A stretch of 64,000 nt of DNA from Notolepis coatsorum (GCA_963971535.1 OZ020586.1:75231706-75295705), one strand, 5' to 3'; numbered from the stretch's first letter, positions 45,631 through 56,247 are shown. The notes: generated by a model not told the origin, from the letters alone. Program-made: numbers and translations.

Positions 45631-45671
45631 GCGCACCATAACTCACAGAACTGGGTTATATACATAACCCC

Positions 45672-46078
45672 CTCTATGTAGTTCTCTGTATGGTTCTCTG
45701 TGTGGTTCTCTGGTTCTCTGTGTGGCTCTCCATGTGGTTATCTATGTGGTTCTCTGTGTGGCTCTCCATGTGGTTATCTATGTGGTTCTCTGTGTGGCTC
45801 TCCATGTGGTTATCTATGTGGTTCTCTGTGTGGTTATCCATGTGGTTATCTATGTGGTTCTCTGTGTGGTTCTCTGTGTGATTCTCTGTGTGGTTCTCTG
45901 TGGTTCTCTATGTGGTTGTATGTGTGGTTCTCCATGTGGTTCTCTATGTGGTTCTTTGTGTGGTTCTCCATGTGGTTCTCTCTCTGTATGGTTCTCCATG
46001 TGGTTCTCTCTCTGTATGGTTCTCTATGTGGTTCTCTGTGTGGTTCTCTATGTGGTTCTCTGTGTGGTTCTCTATGTG
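45672..46078 (+). repeat. 12-bp minisatellite between elements A and B
   Basis: About 33 imperfect units of TGGTTCTCTGTG / TGGTTATCTATG / TGGTTCTCCATG. The repetitive open frames in three registers are artefacts. Confidence 0.92.
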
Positions 46079-46100
46079 GTTCTGTATCGTTAGTGGCTTA

Positions 46101-46247
46101 GCTTGGCATCGCTACTGCACTATCTCGCGTACGTGCACGCGTACTGAATAAACCACAAATGTACCTCTAATACCAGTATTAGTCTGACCACACCCCTCAT
46201 CAGCTTACCTTCATAAGCAGGTGTGTGGTCACCTGCTCTCCTCCTTC
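46101..46247 (+). repeat. Left inverted terminal repeat of B
   Basis: GCTTGGCATCGCTACTGCAC to CTGCTCTCCTCCTTC; complementary to 51208-51354 with no mismatch seen. Shares with element A the inner words CTTACCTTCATAAGCAGG and CTGACCACACCCC but differs in the outer GCTTGGCATCG part. Confidence 0.92.
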
Positions 46248-46340
46248 TCGCTTTCACCACAAGGAAGAGGTGCCTCGGTAGATCCCCACACTTGACACCA
46301 TGATGGAAGAAATTGGATTAGGAACAGCTTGGGAAACAAG

Positions 46341-46410
46341 GATACGTTGACATCATATCTTTATTTTCTCTCTCACTATTTTCGAGAAAATACGGCGATA
46401 TTGTCTTCGT
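46341..46410 (+). other. 70-nt block identical to element A
   Basis: Counterpart of 43020-43089. A one-base indel follows, then ACTGGAGTGTCT is again identical. Confidence 0.8.
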
Positions 46411-48466
46411 ACTGGAGTGTCTAGAAGATGATGATCATTCTACAAACCCTCCACCGGTTTTCGTATTGGGAGCACGCCGCTGCATGCTTCTCAACTGCAG
46501 TTCCTTGCTGTGTTTGTTGGGGTGAAACCTGTCAGGCCACAGCTGAACTGTCGGACATGCCGCTGTTGTGAGGAGCGGTGCGTTCCAGGTTGGGTGAGTA
46601 GTGTTTGCTGGCGGGCTCCACTTGTCTGTTAGTGCTATGGGGGCTACTTGACAAAGTTTATGGAAACCGGCCCCAGGCTAGGGTCCTTTGTTTAGCCGTC
46701 TAGGCGACAGAAGGCCTTGGTCTGGCGACCATTATAGTTTTAACTAGTGGGCCGCGACCATTGACACTGGTGATCCCTGTGTGTTCTGGACGAGTGGATT
46801 CTCTCTGTCACCGTGTTAAGACCCCATCTTTCATATCCAAATGAGAGTATTCCTTCACGAGGGGATATGTGCATGTAATGTGCGATAGCGGCAGATTCAT
46901 GTTCAAAGTCAGCTATACAGGCCAGTTGGTACTGTGCTGATTCCGCCGGACGTGTTAATGTCACCGTTGTGAAGCGGTGTTGACGTCTTGTTTTCTCTTT
47001 TCTCTTAAAAAGTGAGGAGGGTTCAGAACGGCGGCCTGTCTGGGTGAGTGTTATGTCATTGTTTACATGTTCATAGCTTACGGTTAGCCGGTCGGTGGCC
47101 TGGCGCGGGGTAGCTTGGCTTCTCGCGCGCCGCCGGGAGCTCGCTCCTGATCGCGTGCGTCGTAGATCGGCGTCTCGCGAGCGGAAGCAATAGCACCCGA
47201 ATGGTTGGAGCAGCCGTTAGCTTGATGCTATTCTGTTGAACGTGCTTTGATTTTTAACATGTTTTACACTCTTGACCACGACGTCATCCTTGACAGGGGA
47301 TGTTCGTCGACCCTGCCTGAGCCTAGACGGGGATTGCGTCAACAAAGAGGGCTGTAGCGACTGGTGGAGCGGCGACGCTGCCCGGATCGAACAACACGGG
47401 ACGGCTGTGTTCTACGGTGGCTTGTGACTGCACTTCGCTGATCTGCGTTCCGGGCAGGTACGGGGTTGGCCAGACCTCATAAACACGTCTTCTGGTTTTA
47501 CCTTGCTAAATGTATTGTGAATAACGGTGTTTTTTCCCAAAACGTGTGTTGTTGCAATGCATTTGAGATACGTTGCGGGTTGTGTGTGAGCTGTTTTGTC
47601 ACTGGCAGTTAGCTTCTCCGTGCAGGTCGTGATGTATTGATCTGGTTGTTGTGTGAGAAACATCATGGTGTTTATGTGTACCGTGTACTCACTACTAAGG
47701 CAACTAACCTATGAAGCTATGCTTGGTGACGAGTGAGTAAAAGAATGTTCTTTCTCAGACTGTAATGACAATGAACAGTGAGTTCACACATTAACAGGTT
47801 TTCCTGTTTTAACTGGCCGTATTGAGGGTAAAATAGGAGGATTGTGTTTCCCCCCCCGGTTCCCTGGGGACTTTATCACCTCCTATCAGACATGTTGTGC
47901 ATTAATTGTGTCTTTTGTGTGGTAGGGATACGATGTAACTCTCAGCTTGATTGCTGAGGTTGTGCTAAATCTGCTGGAGAAACTTATTTCCTAAAGGGAA
48001 ATTGGTTTGGTTGCTGTCATGTGTGCTTAGCAAGGCCTGTGGTCGATACTAATCAAGAATGATGTATTCTCTCATTGTGAAAAAAACGGCGTTCCTCTGT
48101 TGAGTGTTTTTGCCATTTTTTGTAGGTGATGATGGGTTGTGTGTGTCATGTGACCTACAACTGGGTTGTACTGGCCACAGAAGCACATGTGTATGTTGGA
48201 CCGGGGTTCTTAGAGCCCTCTCTATTCTGTGTTTTTCCTTAGTAAAAATCAGATAGCAGGTTAGCTCGTGCGCTGTGTGGAGCTGTGAAACGCTTCATAG
48301 AGCTGACTATGACTGTGTCATATTCTCTTTTTGTCGTTACGTCGTATCATGGGTGTGGGGTCGTAAAGGGGTGAACTGGTAACCTTTCCTCTCCCCATTG
48401 TTCTGTCGGTCAGGGGTACACCCCCTGTCCTTCAAGGTTCCCGTCACGTGGCGGTTCGGCACGTTA

Positions 48467-48498
<32 letters not shown>

Positions 48499-49696
48499 GG
48501 GAGTTCCTGGTCCCACGGCCTGGTATATTGGGCGTGTGCACCGCAGGAATTCCCCCGCCATAGAGTACGTCACCGTGCGCGTCTCTGTTGGTAGGACTTC
48601 CGTGTGCTGTTCAGGTCCATGTGATGGATCTGTTTTCAGGGGGGGTGGTCAGGGCTCCTCCTCACCAAGCGCCTACTCAGGCCTTCTGTGAGTTCGGACT
48701 CCTTCTTCCATGTGAGGAAGCCTCCATCAGAGTACAGAGCCTTCCTCCTCAGATTGTCAAAGTGAGTGGACCCTCTAGAAGGGTCCTTTTCTATTGTATG
48801 TATATTCGATTCAATTCGTTTATTGAGTGTGTATGGGTTCGGTGCCTCTTCCCCGGAGGCCCTAAAACCAGTTTTTTACATGGCTCAAGGTGCAATATAT
48901 TCTTTTCAATCTGTACAGCTCGCGTGGGAAGTCTCTCTGGGGATCCCCGTCTCTTTCCTATGGGAGGGTGGTGGGATGTAAAAATGTGAACATTTTTTAC
49001 CCCGGCTGTGTAGACTGGGATACATACTGTTGATGCTTCCTTCTTTCTATTCCAGAAGTGTTGGAGTTAGGGAGTGTCACACCCCTCTTGTCGTTCCCCT
49101 GGGCGCCTTGGGGATTCAATGACAGGTCTAAATAGCCTGTTCATTGATGGGGGTGTGTCCCGACGCACGTATAGTGCTAGCTCGCTGTAAACAGGCGATT
49201 GACTGGCACGCCTTAGTTGCTTGTGGTTGAAACAGCGTTTTTATAAAGCAACTGAGATGGGGGTTTTTCCTCTTCCGGCGACCACATCCCATGACCTGGG
49301 TGGGTTGTCGACGGATTCTCGTTCATGTCTGGGGGATGATGACGGGATGGATCTGAACATATGTAGTGGGGTCTCACGCCCTTGGGGTGGGCCACCAGGC
49401 GCGGTTTGTCCCAACGTCTGGGTGGCGCCTTCTTTTCATGTTAAGATCAACACGCATATCTGCCCTTCTCCTGGAGTAGGCATGTCGGCGTGGTTAGGGC
49501 ACGGGACTGGTTCTGGTCACGCTGGTCCAGATCAGTTGAACCCGTTGTCCGCCGGGGATGCAGATCTGCTGTTCTGGTACCCTGAGGGACTTGGGCTTTT
49601 TTCAGGGGGAAAAATGCCAGGTCGGTCTGGGTGTCACAGGGTTAAGCGCTATGGAGACCCTGGTTGGGTATGTTTTTACTCAGCACTGTCGTCATG

Positions 49697-49816
49697 GCTT
49701 ACAGCCATGCCATTCTGTACGCGCTCGATCTCGTCGGATCTCGGCCGCTACACAGGTTGGTCCTGGTTAGTACTTGGTTGGGGGACCGCCGGGGAATACC
49801 AGGTACGGTGTGCTTA
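49697..49816 (+). pseudogene. 5S rRNA-derived sequence, copy 1
   Basis: 120 nt aligning end to end with vertebrate 5S rRNA: GCTTACAGCCATGCC at the start, CTCGATCTCGTCGGATCTCG, CTGGTTAGTACTTGG in the middle and GGGAATACCAGGTACGGTGT near the end. The C-box region reads CTTGGTTGGGGGACCGCC, a few changes from consensus. Too diverged in the first third for a functional rRNA. Sits inside DIRS-like element B. Confidence 0.85.
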
Positions 49817-50396
49817 GGGGCTGGTTCTCCATTATTTTTCGCTCCTCTCTCACGCATGGCGAAGAGGGGCCTGTGGGGGTGGTTTTTTGACCTCCTCTGG
49901 TGACCCTGTGCTTCCCGTACCGCCAGGCCCGGTCCGAAGTGATGTTTGCGACCCGTAGGCCTGGGTTAACCCTTTTTGGAAACTGAAACACTTGTACTGC
50001 GGTATAGCCGGTGTATACCCGCAGGTGTGTTTTGGAGTTTTTTCTTGAGGGGTTATAGGAACAACCACCGCATTGGGTAACACCGAGGTGGTTGATTCCC
50101 TGGTGTGTTGGAGCAGTGTCAACTCCCGGGTTCACCGTTTGAGGGTGCCCCTGCACGTTCATGACGTCTGCCAATCGTGTCAGCCTTCTCTGCCTCGACC
50201 CCTCTGGGTGGGGGTTGTTAAATGGAGGCTTGGTCATGCAACACCGCCAGCTTACGCTCCTTCCGCCGGGGCGGCTGTGTTCAGCTGTCCCCTCTGGCGC
50301 CTGTCTCGTCCGCAGTCTCCAGGCTAGGGTTAACAGCCTGTTGCCTGGTTTTTCCCCGGTGCGCTGCCTGCTTCCGTTGGTTAACCTTTTTTGTGT

Positions 50397-50450
50397 GCTT
50401 ACGGCCATGCTGACTGCCTATTCTGCAGGGTCAGTGTGCCAGGCGGTGTA
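50397..50450 (+). pseudogene. 5S rRNA-derived remnant, copy 3
   Basis: GCTTACGGCCATGCTGAC matches the 5' end of 5S rRNA; GTGCCAGGCGGTGTAC downstream may be a remnant of its 3' end. Most of the middle is missing or unrelated. Confidence 0.35.
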
Positions 50451-50475
50451 CTATTGGGGGGACGGGGCCCGCTCG

Positions 50476-50580
50476 GCTTACGGCCATACCGACCTGAACA
50501 CGCCCGGTCTCGTCCGATCTCGGAAGCTGGGCAGGTTCTGGCCTGGTTGGTTCCGCCTGGGAATACCAGGTGCAGTAACT
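50476..50580 (+). pseudogene. 5S rRNA-derived sequence, copy 2
   Basis: GCTTACGGCCATACCGACCT, GAACACGCCCGGTCTCGTCC and GATCTCGGAAGCTGGGCAGG are very close to vertebrate 5S. About 13 nt are missing in the internal promoter (C-box) region, where CTGGTTGGTTCCGCCTGGG replaces the normal longer segment. It ends AATACCAGGTGCAGTAACT. Confidence 0.88.
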
Positions 50581-51067
50581 GAGGGGCCTTTGTCCGAATA
50601 CGCTGGCGATGTGGGGGGCGGGGCACTACGTGCCCACCTGGTGGGGTCTTGATGCTGGCATCATGGACTTCTCCGGGCCCCCATTCCAGGGAGTCCAGTC
50701 CTTTTGGTGGGTCTGGGTCTTCCTTCGTGCTCCGCTGCTACGGCCTTGCCACGGGGTTGGGTTTGCCCTTGACCCCGTGATTCTGGGGGCAGTAACGAGG
50801 TTGTTCCTCCGTTCGTTCCCGGGTGGCATGCGGGTTGTGCGTGTGTGTAGTCGTGGGGTCAAGCCACGGTCTGCTCACCCTGTGCGTTGAGTTGCTTGAG
50901 TGCCTCTTCGCACGGTCGGGTCCGTCGCCCTCCCGTGACGTCCCTAATAGGGGGGCTACCCTCCATTAGGGGGGGTCGGGGGGGCTCGGCCCTCCCTGTT
51001 CTGATGGTTTTGGGGGGCTGTCAGCGGGGTGTATTTGTCAGCCAAGTGGCTCCGCTTGGCCTCCCTT

Positions 51068-51163
51068 GTGCAGTAGCGATGCCAAGCTAAGCCACTAACG
51101 ATACAGAACGTTAGGTTATGACTATAACCAAGTTCTGTTAGTTAGGGGCGATGCTTGGCATCG
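51068..51163 (+). repeat. Internal complementary region of B
   Basis: 51068-51109 is the exact complement of 46079-46120. 51107-51163 is the exact complement of 51344-51400. The two overlap by AAC (51107-51109), the complement of the terminal GTT, giving a 96-nt region. Confidence 0.93.
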
Positions 51164-51207
51164 GACGCCGCTGCAGCCCTTGTCCTCACCTTGTGGTGAA
51201 AGCTTGG

Positions 51208-51354
51208 GAAGGAGGAGAGCAGGTGACCACACACCTGCTTATGAAGGTAAGCTGATGAGGGGTGTGGTCAGACTAATACTGGTATTAGAGGTACATTTGT
51301 GGTTTATTCAGTACGCGTGCACGTACGCGAGATAGTGCAGTAGCGATGCCAAGC
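51208..51354 (+). repeat. Right inverted terminal repeat of B
   Basis: Complement of 46101-46247, followed outward by ATCGCCCCTAACTAACAGAA and TAACCTAACGTT at the element end. Confidence 0.92.
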
Positions 51355-51400
51355 ATCGCCCCTAACTAACAGAACTTGGTTATAGTCATAACCTAACGTT

Positions 51401-51496
51401 ATCTGTGTGGTTCTCCATGTGGTTCTCTATGTGGTTCTCTGTGTGGTTCTGTGTGTGGTTCTGTGTGTGGTTCAGTGTGTGGTTCTGTGTGGTTCT
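51401..51496 (+). repeat. 12-bp minisatellite, segment right of element B
   Basis: Continues the TGGTTCTCTGTG array with TGTGTGGTTCTG variants and ends near 51496. Confidence 0.88.
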
Positions 51497-51814
51497 ACAG
51501 TGGAATTTTGAAGCCGCTCTTCAATTAGCGAGCCACACGTTCTTTTGAAAAGGAGGAGGAACTCCATAAAGACATCTTAAGCACTGGCCTCCACCCATGC
51601 CTTGACCCCACGACCCCTGGGGGTCACCGGCCACAATGCAGTCCCATTTGGGGCCGTGTTGTTGTCCTTATATGGCGGAAGGGAGGCGTGCCGACCCTCG
51701 CCCTTCACTGAACCTGGTCCCTGAACATCCTCAGATCTTTATCAATGCAATCAATTCAAGTTCCAACTCTGTTCTGGTTTGCTAATAGTCGTTTATTTGT
51801 TGTGATACTGAGAA

Positions 51815-51818
<4 letters not shown>
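51497..51818. other. No recognised feature
   Basis: Contains GACCCCACGACCCCTGGGG and a TTATATGG TATA-like word. No gene assigned. Confidence 0.3.
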
Positions 51819-52275
<457 letters not shown>

Positions 52276-52689
52276 AAATTACCCTGTTTCCTATTACAGA
52301 GACAGGACAAACCTTTGCCCAGCTGTCAGGTGCTTCTCCTTGACAGGCCTGAAATCCTCACGCCACTAACAGTACGTTTGCCAGTTTGTCTAAGAAAGCT
52401 TATTCCATATGGAGGTCAAATCCACAGCCTCTCTCAAGGAGAAGCACCTCTTACTGTATGTGATCTTTATTAAGTTGAGTGAGATGTGTTTTTGGTGCTT
52501 GAGCTGGCGGCATCTTTCCTGACTGGACTCACTCAAATTGGACTTGTGAAACAGACAAACATTTAATAAAAAGCAGCCAGATATTAGGTCTTTATTACCC
52601 TGAAATGACTATAATGTCTTTATTACCCTGAAATGACCATACAAGGACATATTTTGTGTTGGTAGTATCAGTGGCCACATTGGATTTAT
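52276..52689. other. No recognised gene
   Basis: Two copies of CTTTATTACCCTGAAATGAC near 52590-52637; no coding potential. Confidence 0.35.
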
Positions 52690-52867
52690 TAGTTAGTCAT
52701 TATTATTATTACATCACACTTCGGATATCTATACTATCAGTTATTATTACATCACACTTGTGATATCTAGTCTACTAGTCATTATTATTATTATTACATC
52801 ACACTTCTGATATCTAGTCTACTATCAATTATTATTACATCACACTTCTGATATCTAGTCTATAGTC

Positions 52868-52951
52868 ATTCTTCTTCTTCTTCTTCTTCTTCTTCTTCTT
52901 CTTCTTCTTCTTCTTCTTCTTCTTCTTCTTCTTCTTCTTCTTCTTCTTCTT

Positions 52952-52981
<30 letters not shown>
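52868..52981 (+). repeat. (CTT)n microsatellite
   Basis: About 37 TTC/CTT units (GAA on the other strand), replacing a TTATTATTA stretch of the satellite unit. Confidence 0.95.
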
Positions 52982-52983
<2 letters not shown>

Positions 52984-53061
52984 ATCACACTTATATATCT
53001 GATATCTAGTCTACTAACAACTATTACATCACACTTCTGATATCTAGTCTATATCTTAATC

Positions 53062-54735
53062 AATCACTGGCGGAGTCAGTGGTCCCTGCCTGCTTCAAGA
53101 GGTCTACCATCATCCCTGTGCCGAAGAAACCCTCCCCAGCATGTCCAAATGACTACAGACCGGTGGCACTCACCTCTGTGGTCATGAAATGTTTCGAGAG
53201 GCTGGTCAAGGACCACATTTGTGCCTCCCTCCCCAGTGATATGGACCCTATGCAATTTGCATACAGGACAAACAGGTCCACCGACGACGCGGTCTCCCAG
53301 GTACTGCACAGCACCCTCTCGCACCTTGACCGTCAGAAGGGGGGCTATGTGAGACTGTTGTTCATTGACTACAGCTCAGCGTTCAACACCATAGTCCCCA
53401 CCAGACTGGTGGACAAGCTGATCGAGCTAGGTCTGAGCTCCGCCCTGAGCGCCTGGGTACTGGACTTTCTGAGCGAAAGACCCCAGGCGGTCAGGGTGGG
53501 GGGTCAGACCTCCAACACCATCACCCTGAGCATCGGGTCCCCACAGGGCTGTGTTCTGAGCCCCCTGCTGTACTCACTCTACACACACGACTGCGTGGCC
53601 AAGTTCAGCTCCAACTCCATAGTGAAGTTCGCAGATGACACGGTGGTGGTGGGGCTGATCTCGGACAACGACGAGAAGGCCTACCGGGAGGAGGTTGAGG
53701 TACTGGAACGCTGGTGCCAGGACAACAGCCTGCTCCTGAACATTGGCAAAACCAAGGAACTGATCGTGGATTATAGGAGAGGACAGCAGGAGACACACAC
53801 ACCACTGATGATAAACGGGGCTACCGTGGACAGGGTGAGCAGCTTCAAGTACCTGGGGGTCCACATCTCAGAGGACCTGACATGGTCAACACACATAGGC
53901 ACAGTAGTAAAGAAGGCGAAACAGCGTCTCTACCACCTGAGACAGTTAAGGAAGTTCAGAGTATCGGGGAAGATACTCCAGTCCTTCTACTCAGGAGCTG
54001 TAGAGAGCATCCTGACCGGAAACATCACTGCCTGGTATGGAAACAGCACGGCACAGGACAAGAAGGCCCTACAGAAAGTGGTGCGCTCAGCCGAGCGTAC
54101 CACGGGTATTGCACTACCCCCCCTGCAGGTTCTATACAACAAGAGGTGCAAATCCAGAGCCTGCAGGATAATGAAAGACCCTCACCACCCCAATAACAGC
54201 CTGTTTCAGCTGCTGAGGTCAGGCAGACGCCTGCAAATCCCAGCTACTAGGACAGAGCGGCTTAGGCTCAGCTTCTTCCCCCAGGCCATCAGAGCCATGA
54301 ACAATGTACATTGAGTGCTCAGAACATTGAACTGTCCACACACAAGCACACATGAACACACACACGACACGCACACTGTGCACGCTCACACACGAGCAGC
54401 CACTTAACACTTTAACATGAGCGGGCACACACTCATGTCGCACACACGCACACTTATGGCCAAAGGAAAGGACACTTTAAATTAGAATAACAGGAACAGT
54501 GTATTGCACTACCAAAGCTAACTAGCATGTCACACATGCGCTGTAAATAACTATGTACAGATACCGAGATGTCACTCCATGTTACCTGCTACCTGTTACT
54601 GCACAATGTTGTTTCTTCTTTTGATTCTATTATATGTACCACTGTATTGCACATCGTTGCGGGCAAGACCACCCGCATTTCATTGTATACCTGTATGCCG
54701 TGACAATTAAAACTCTTGACTTGACTTGACTTGAC
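53062..54735 (+). mobile_element. 5'-truncated LINE, Rex1/CR1-L2-like, (CTTGA)n tail
   Basis: Inserted in the satellite; TAGTCTA near 53045 and at 54737 may be the target duplication. Encodes the reverse transcriptase part of ORF2, a 400-nt 3' UTR ending GTGACAATTAAAACTCTTGA, and a (CTTGA)n tail. The minus copy at 41.3-42.0 kb belongs to the same family. The clade name is tentative. Confidence 0.9.
53079..54314 (+). CDS. LINE ORF2 fragment: reverse transcriptase
   Basis: 411 codons without interruption to a TGA at 54314; the 5' end is truncated, so no real start codon. Reverse transcriptase motifs in order: [33 protein letters not shown] (motif A), [16 protein letters not shown] (motif B) and the catalytic FADD in [12 protein letters not shown] (motif C), then FKYLGVHIS and the thumb/C-terminal region ending [15 protein letters not shown]. 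The upstream endonuclease is missing. The unbroken frame implies a recent insertion. Confidence 0.92.
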   Translation: MVPACFKRSTIIPVPKKPSPACPNDYRPVALTSVVMKCFERLVKDHICASLPSDMDPMQFAYRTNRSTDDAVSQVLHSTLSHLDRQKGGYVRLLFIDYSSAFNTIVPTRLVDKLIELGLSSALSAWVLDFLSERPQAVRVGGQTSNTITLSIGSPQGCVLSPLLYSLYTHDCVAKFSSNSIVKFADDTVVVGLISDNDEKAYREEVEVLERWCQDNSLLLNIGKTKELIVDYRRGQQETHTPLMINGATVDRVSSFKYLGVHISEDLTWSTHIGTVVKKAKQRLYHLRQLRKFRVSGKILQSFYSGAVESILTGNITAWYGNSTAQDKKALQKVVRSAERTTGIALPPLQVLYNKRCKSRACRIMKDPHHPNNSLFQLLRSGRRLQIPATRTERLRLSFFPQAIRAMNNVH

Positions 54736-55224
54736 TAGTCTACTATCAATTATTATTACATCACACTTCTGATATATAGTCTACTAGTCATTATTATTAC
54801 ATCACACTTCTGATATCTAGTCTACTATAAATTAATATTACATCACATTTCTGATATCTAGTCTACTAACAACTATTACATCACACTTCTGAAATCTATC
54901 CTAATATAAATTATTAATACATCACACTTCTGATATCTAGAGTCATTATTACTCTTAAATCCCACTTCTGATATCTAGAGTCATTATTACTCTTAAATCC
55001 CACTTCTGATATCTAGTCTACTATCAATTATTATTAGATCACACTTCTGATATCTCTACTATCAATTATTATTAGATCACACTTCTGATATATAGTCTAC
55101 TATCAATTATTATTATTACATCACACTTCTGATAGTCTATCAATTGTTATTACATCACACTTTTTTTTTTACTAATAGTCGACTAACGGCACATTTTGGC
55201 CAATCATAGTCGACTATCCAAATC

Positions 55225-55576
55225 CTTACACCCCTTCCTGACAGGGAGCGACGCGAGCGAGCGTGATTGCGAAAATGATTAAAATGTATTCGTTTCAATC
55301 TATCCTGACCTGCCGCGAGCGACAGCGAACTGAGCAGCGATGTCGTCTACCCCTCAGATATTCGCTCGCTGTGTCTCTAGTTGAGCGATTACGCGGCCGA
55401 GTCCCGCCCCTAAACACTTTTTATTGGTCAAGAATCGCAGGCCCCCCCCACGTGTGCTTCCAGGTAACACACACACACAGACACACTCGGACACGCGCCG
55501 CCTCATATCAGGACAGTGTCGCGCGCGATTTCGTCTCTAGTTCGCTCGCTCGCTCCCTGTCAGGAACCGGTGTAAC
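55225..55576. mobile_element. GC-rich MITE in the satellite
   Basis: Left end TTACACCCCTTCCTGACAGG with GAGCGACGCGAGCGAGCG; right end CGCTCGCTCGCTCCCTGTCA with GGAACCGGTGTAA. The arms pair for about 35 bp with short gaps. The interior has more CGCTCGCTG copies and CACGTG. The sharp GC contrast with the AT satellite supports insertion. Confidence 0.75.
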
Positions 55577-56241
55577 ACGGGGACAGCCTATTATTACATC
55601 ACACTTCTGATATAGTCTACTATCAATTATTATTACATCACACTTCTGATATCTAGTCTACTAACAACTATTACATCACACTTCTGATATCTAGTTTACT
55701 AGTCATTGTTATTATTACATCACACTTCTGATATCTAGTTTACTAGTCATTGTTATTATTACATCACACTTCTGATATCTAGTCTAATATCAATTATTAA
55801 TACATCACACTTCTGATATCTAGTCTATAGGCTACTATCAATTATTATTAAATCACACTTCTAATATCTAGTCTACTATAAATTATTATTACATCTCACT
55901 TCTGAAATCTAGTATAGTCATTATTATTATTACATCACACTTCTGAAATCTAGTCTATAGTCATTATTATTACATCACACTTCTGATATATAGTCTATAG
56001 GCATTATTATTATTACATCACACTTCTGATCTATAGTAATTATTATGATTACATCACACTTCTGATATCTCTACTAGTCATTATTGTTATTATGATTACA
56101 TCACACTTCTGATATCTCTACTAGTCATTATTGTTATTATTACATCACACTTCTGATATCTAGTCTACTATTAATTATTATTACCTCACACTTCTGATAT
56201 TGTAAGAGCCCTTTTTCACGTCTACTCAACTGCACCATCTC

Positions 56242-56247
<6 letters not shown>

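Larger units (their letters stand above)
42757..45670 (+). mobile_element. DIRS-architecture non-autonomous element A
   Basis: A 2.9-kb element with inverted terminal repeats and, next to the right repeat, an internal complementary region matching both outer ends: 40 nt of the left end and 50 nt of the right end, all perfect. It starts with GTT. The expected last bases before the right-hand GTT do not match the observed flank (predicted TTCGTT, observed CCTCTA). The interior of about 2.4 kb is non-coding but homologous to element B and lacks B's 2.3-kb 5S-containing block. No reverse transcriptase, RNase H, methylase or tyrosine-recombinase frame is present, so it would need a partner element to move (inference). 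Confidence 0.8.
48390..50738 (+). other. Block present in B and absent from A
   Basis: A and B are alignable up to GGGGTGAACTGGTAA and again from TGCTACGGCCTTGCCACGGG. The 2.3 kb between is only in B. It holds a G run (48470-48497), 5S-like sequences and short frames on both strands (up to 213 codons) with no recognisable domain. Whether A lost it or B gained it cannot be told from two copies. Confidence 0.75.
46079..51400 (+). mobile_element. DIRS-architecture non-autonomous element B
   Basis: A 5.3-kb element starting and ending with GTT. Perfect 147-bp inverted repeats (46101-46247 and 51208-51354) are accompanied by an internal complementary region at 51068-51163 that matches 42 nt of the left end and 57 nt of the right end and shares one AAC triplet between them. 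This is the arrangement known from DIRS-1. The flanks TCTATGTG and ATCTGTGTGG rejoin through one GTT into the host minisatellite, with no target duplication. The interior has no long frame. It shares most of its length with element A and adds a 2.3-kb block (about 48390-50738) with 5S rRNA-like sequences. Confidence 0.88.
52690..56210 (+). repeat. About 40-bp AT-rich satellite, interrupted
   Basis: Imperfect units containing TTATTATTACATCACACTTC and TGATATCTAGTCTACTA. Array segments at 52690-53061, 54736-55160 and 55590-56210. A LINE (53062-54735), a GC-rich MITE and a (CTT)n tract lie inside it. Confidence 0.88.

Noticed and set aside
45386-45670. Separate palindromic MITE with 50-bp inverted repeats
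   Set aside because: The same arrangement recurs in element B, and the upstream 40 nt match the left end of A; a DIRS internal complementary region plus right repeat explains all of it.
45690-46151. Three repetitive frames between elements A and B
   Set aside because: Products of the 12-bp minisatellite read in different registers.
49697-49816. Functional 5S rRNA gene
   Set aside because: Several changes in the first third and in the internal promoter, no T-run terminator directly after it, and location inside a transposable element.
49767-50408. 213-codon minus-strand frame and 198-codon plus frame (49221-49817) in element B
   Set aside because: No reverse transcriptase or recombinase motif; the plus frame reads through 5S-like sequence. 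Treated as chance frames.
53076-53864. Minus-strand frames opposite the LINE reverse transcriptase
   Set aside because: Antisense shadows of the coding strand.
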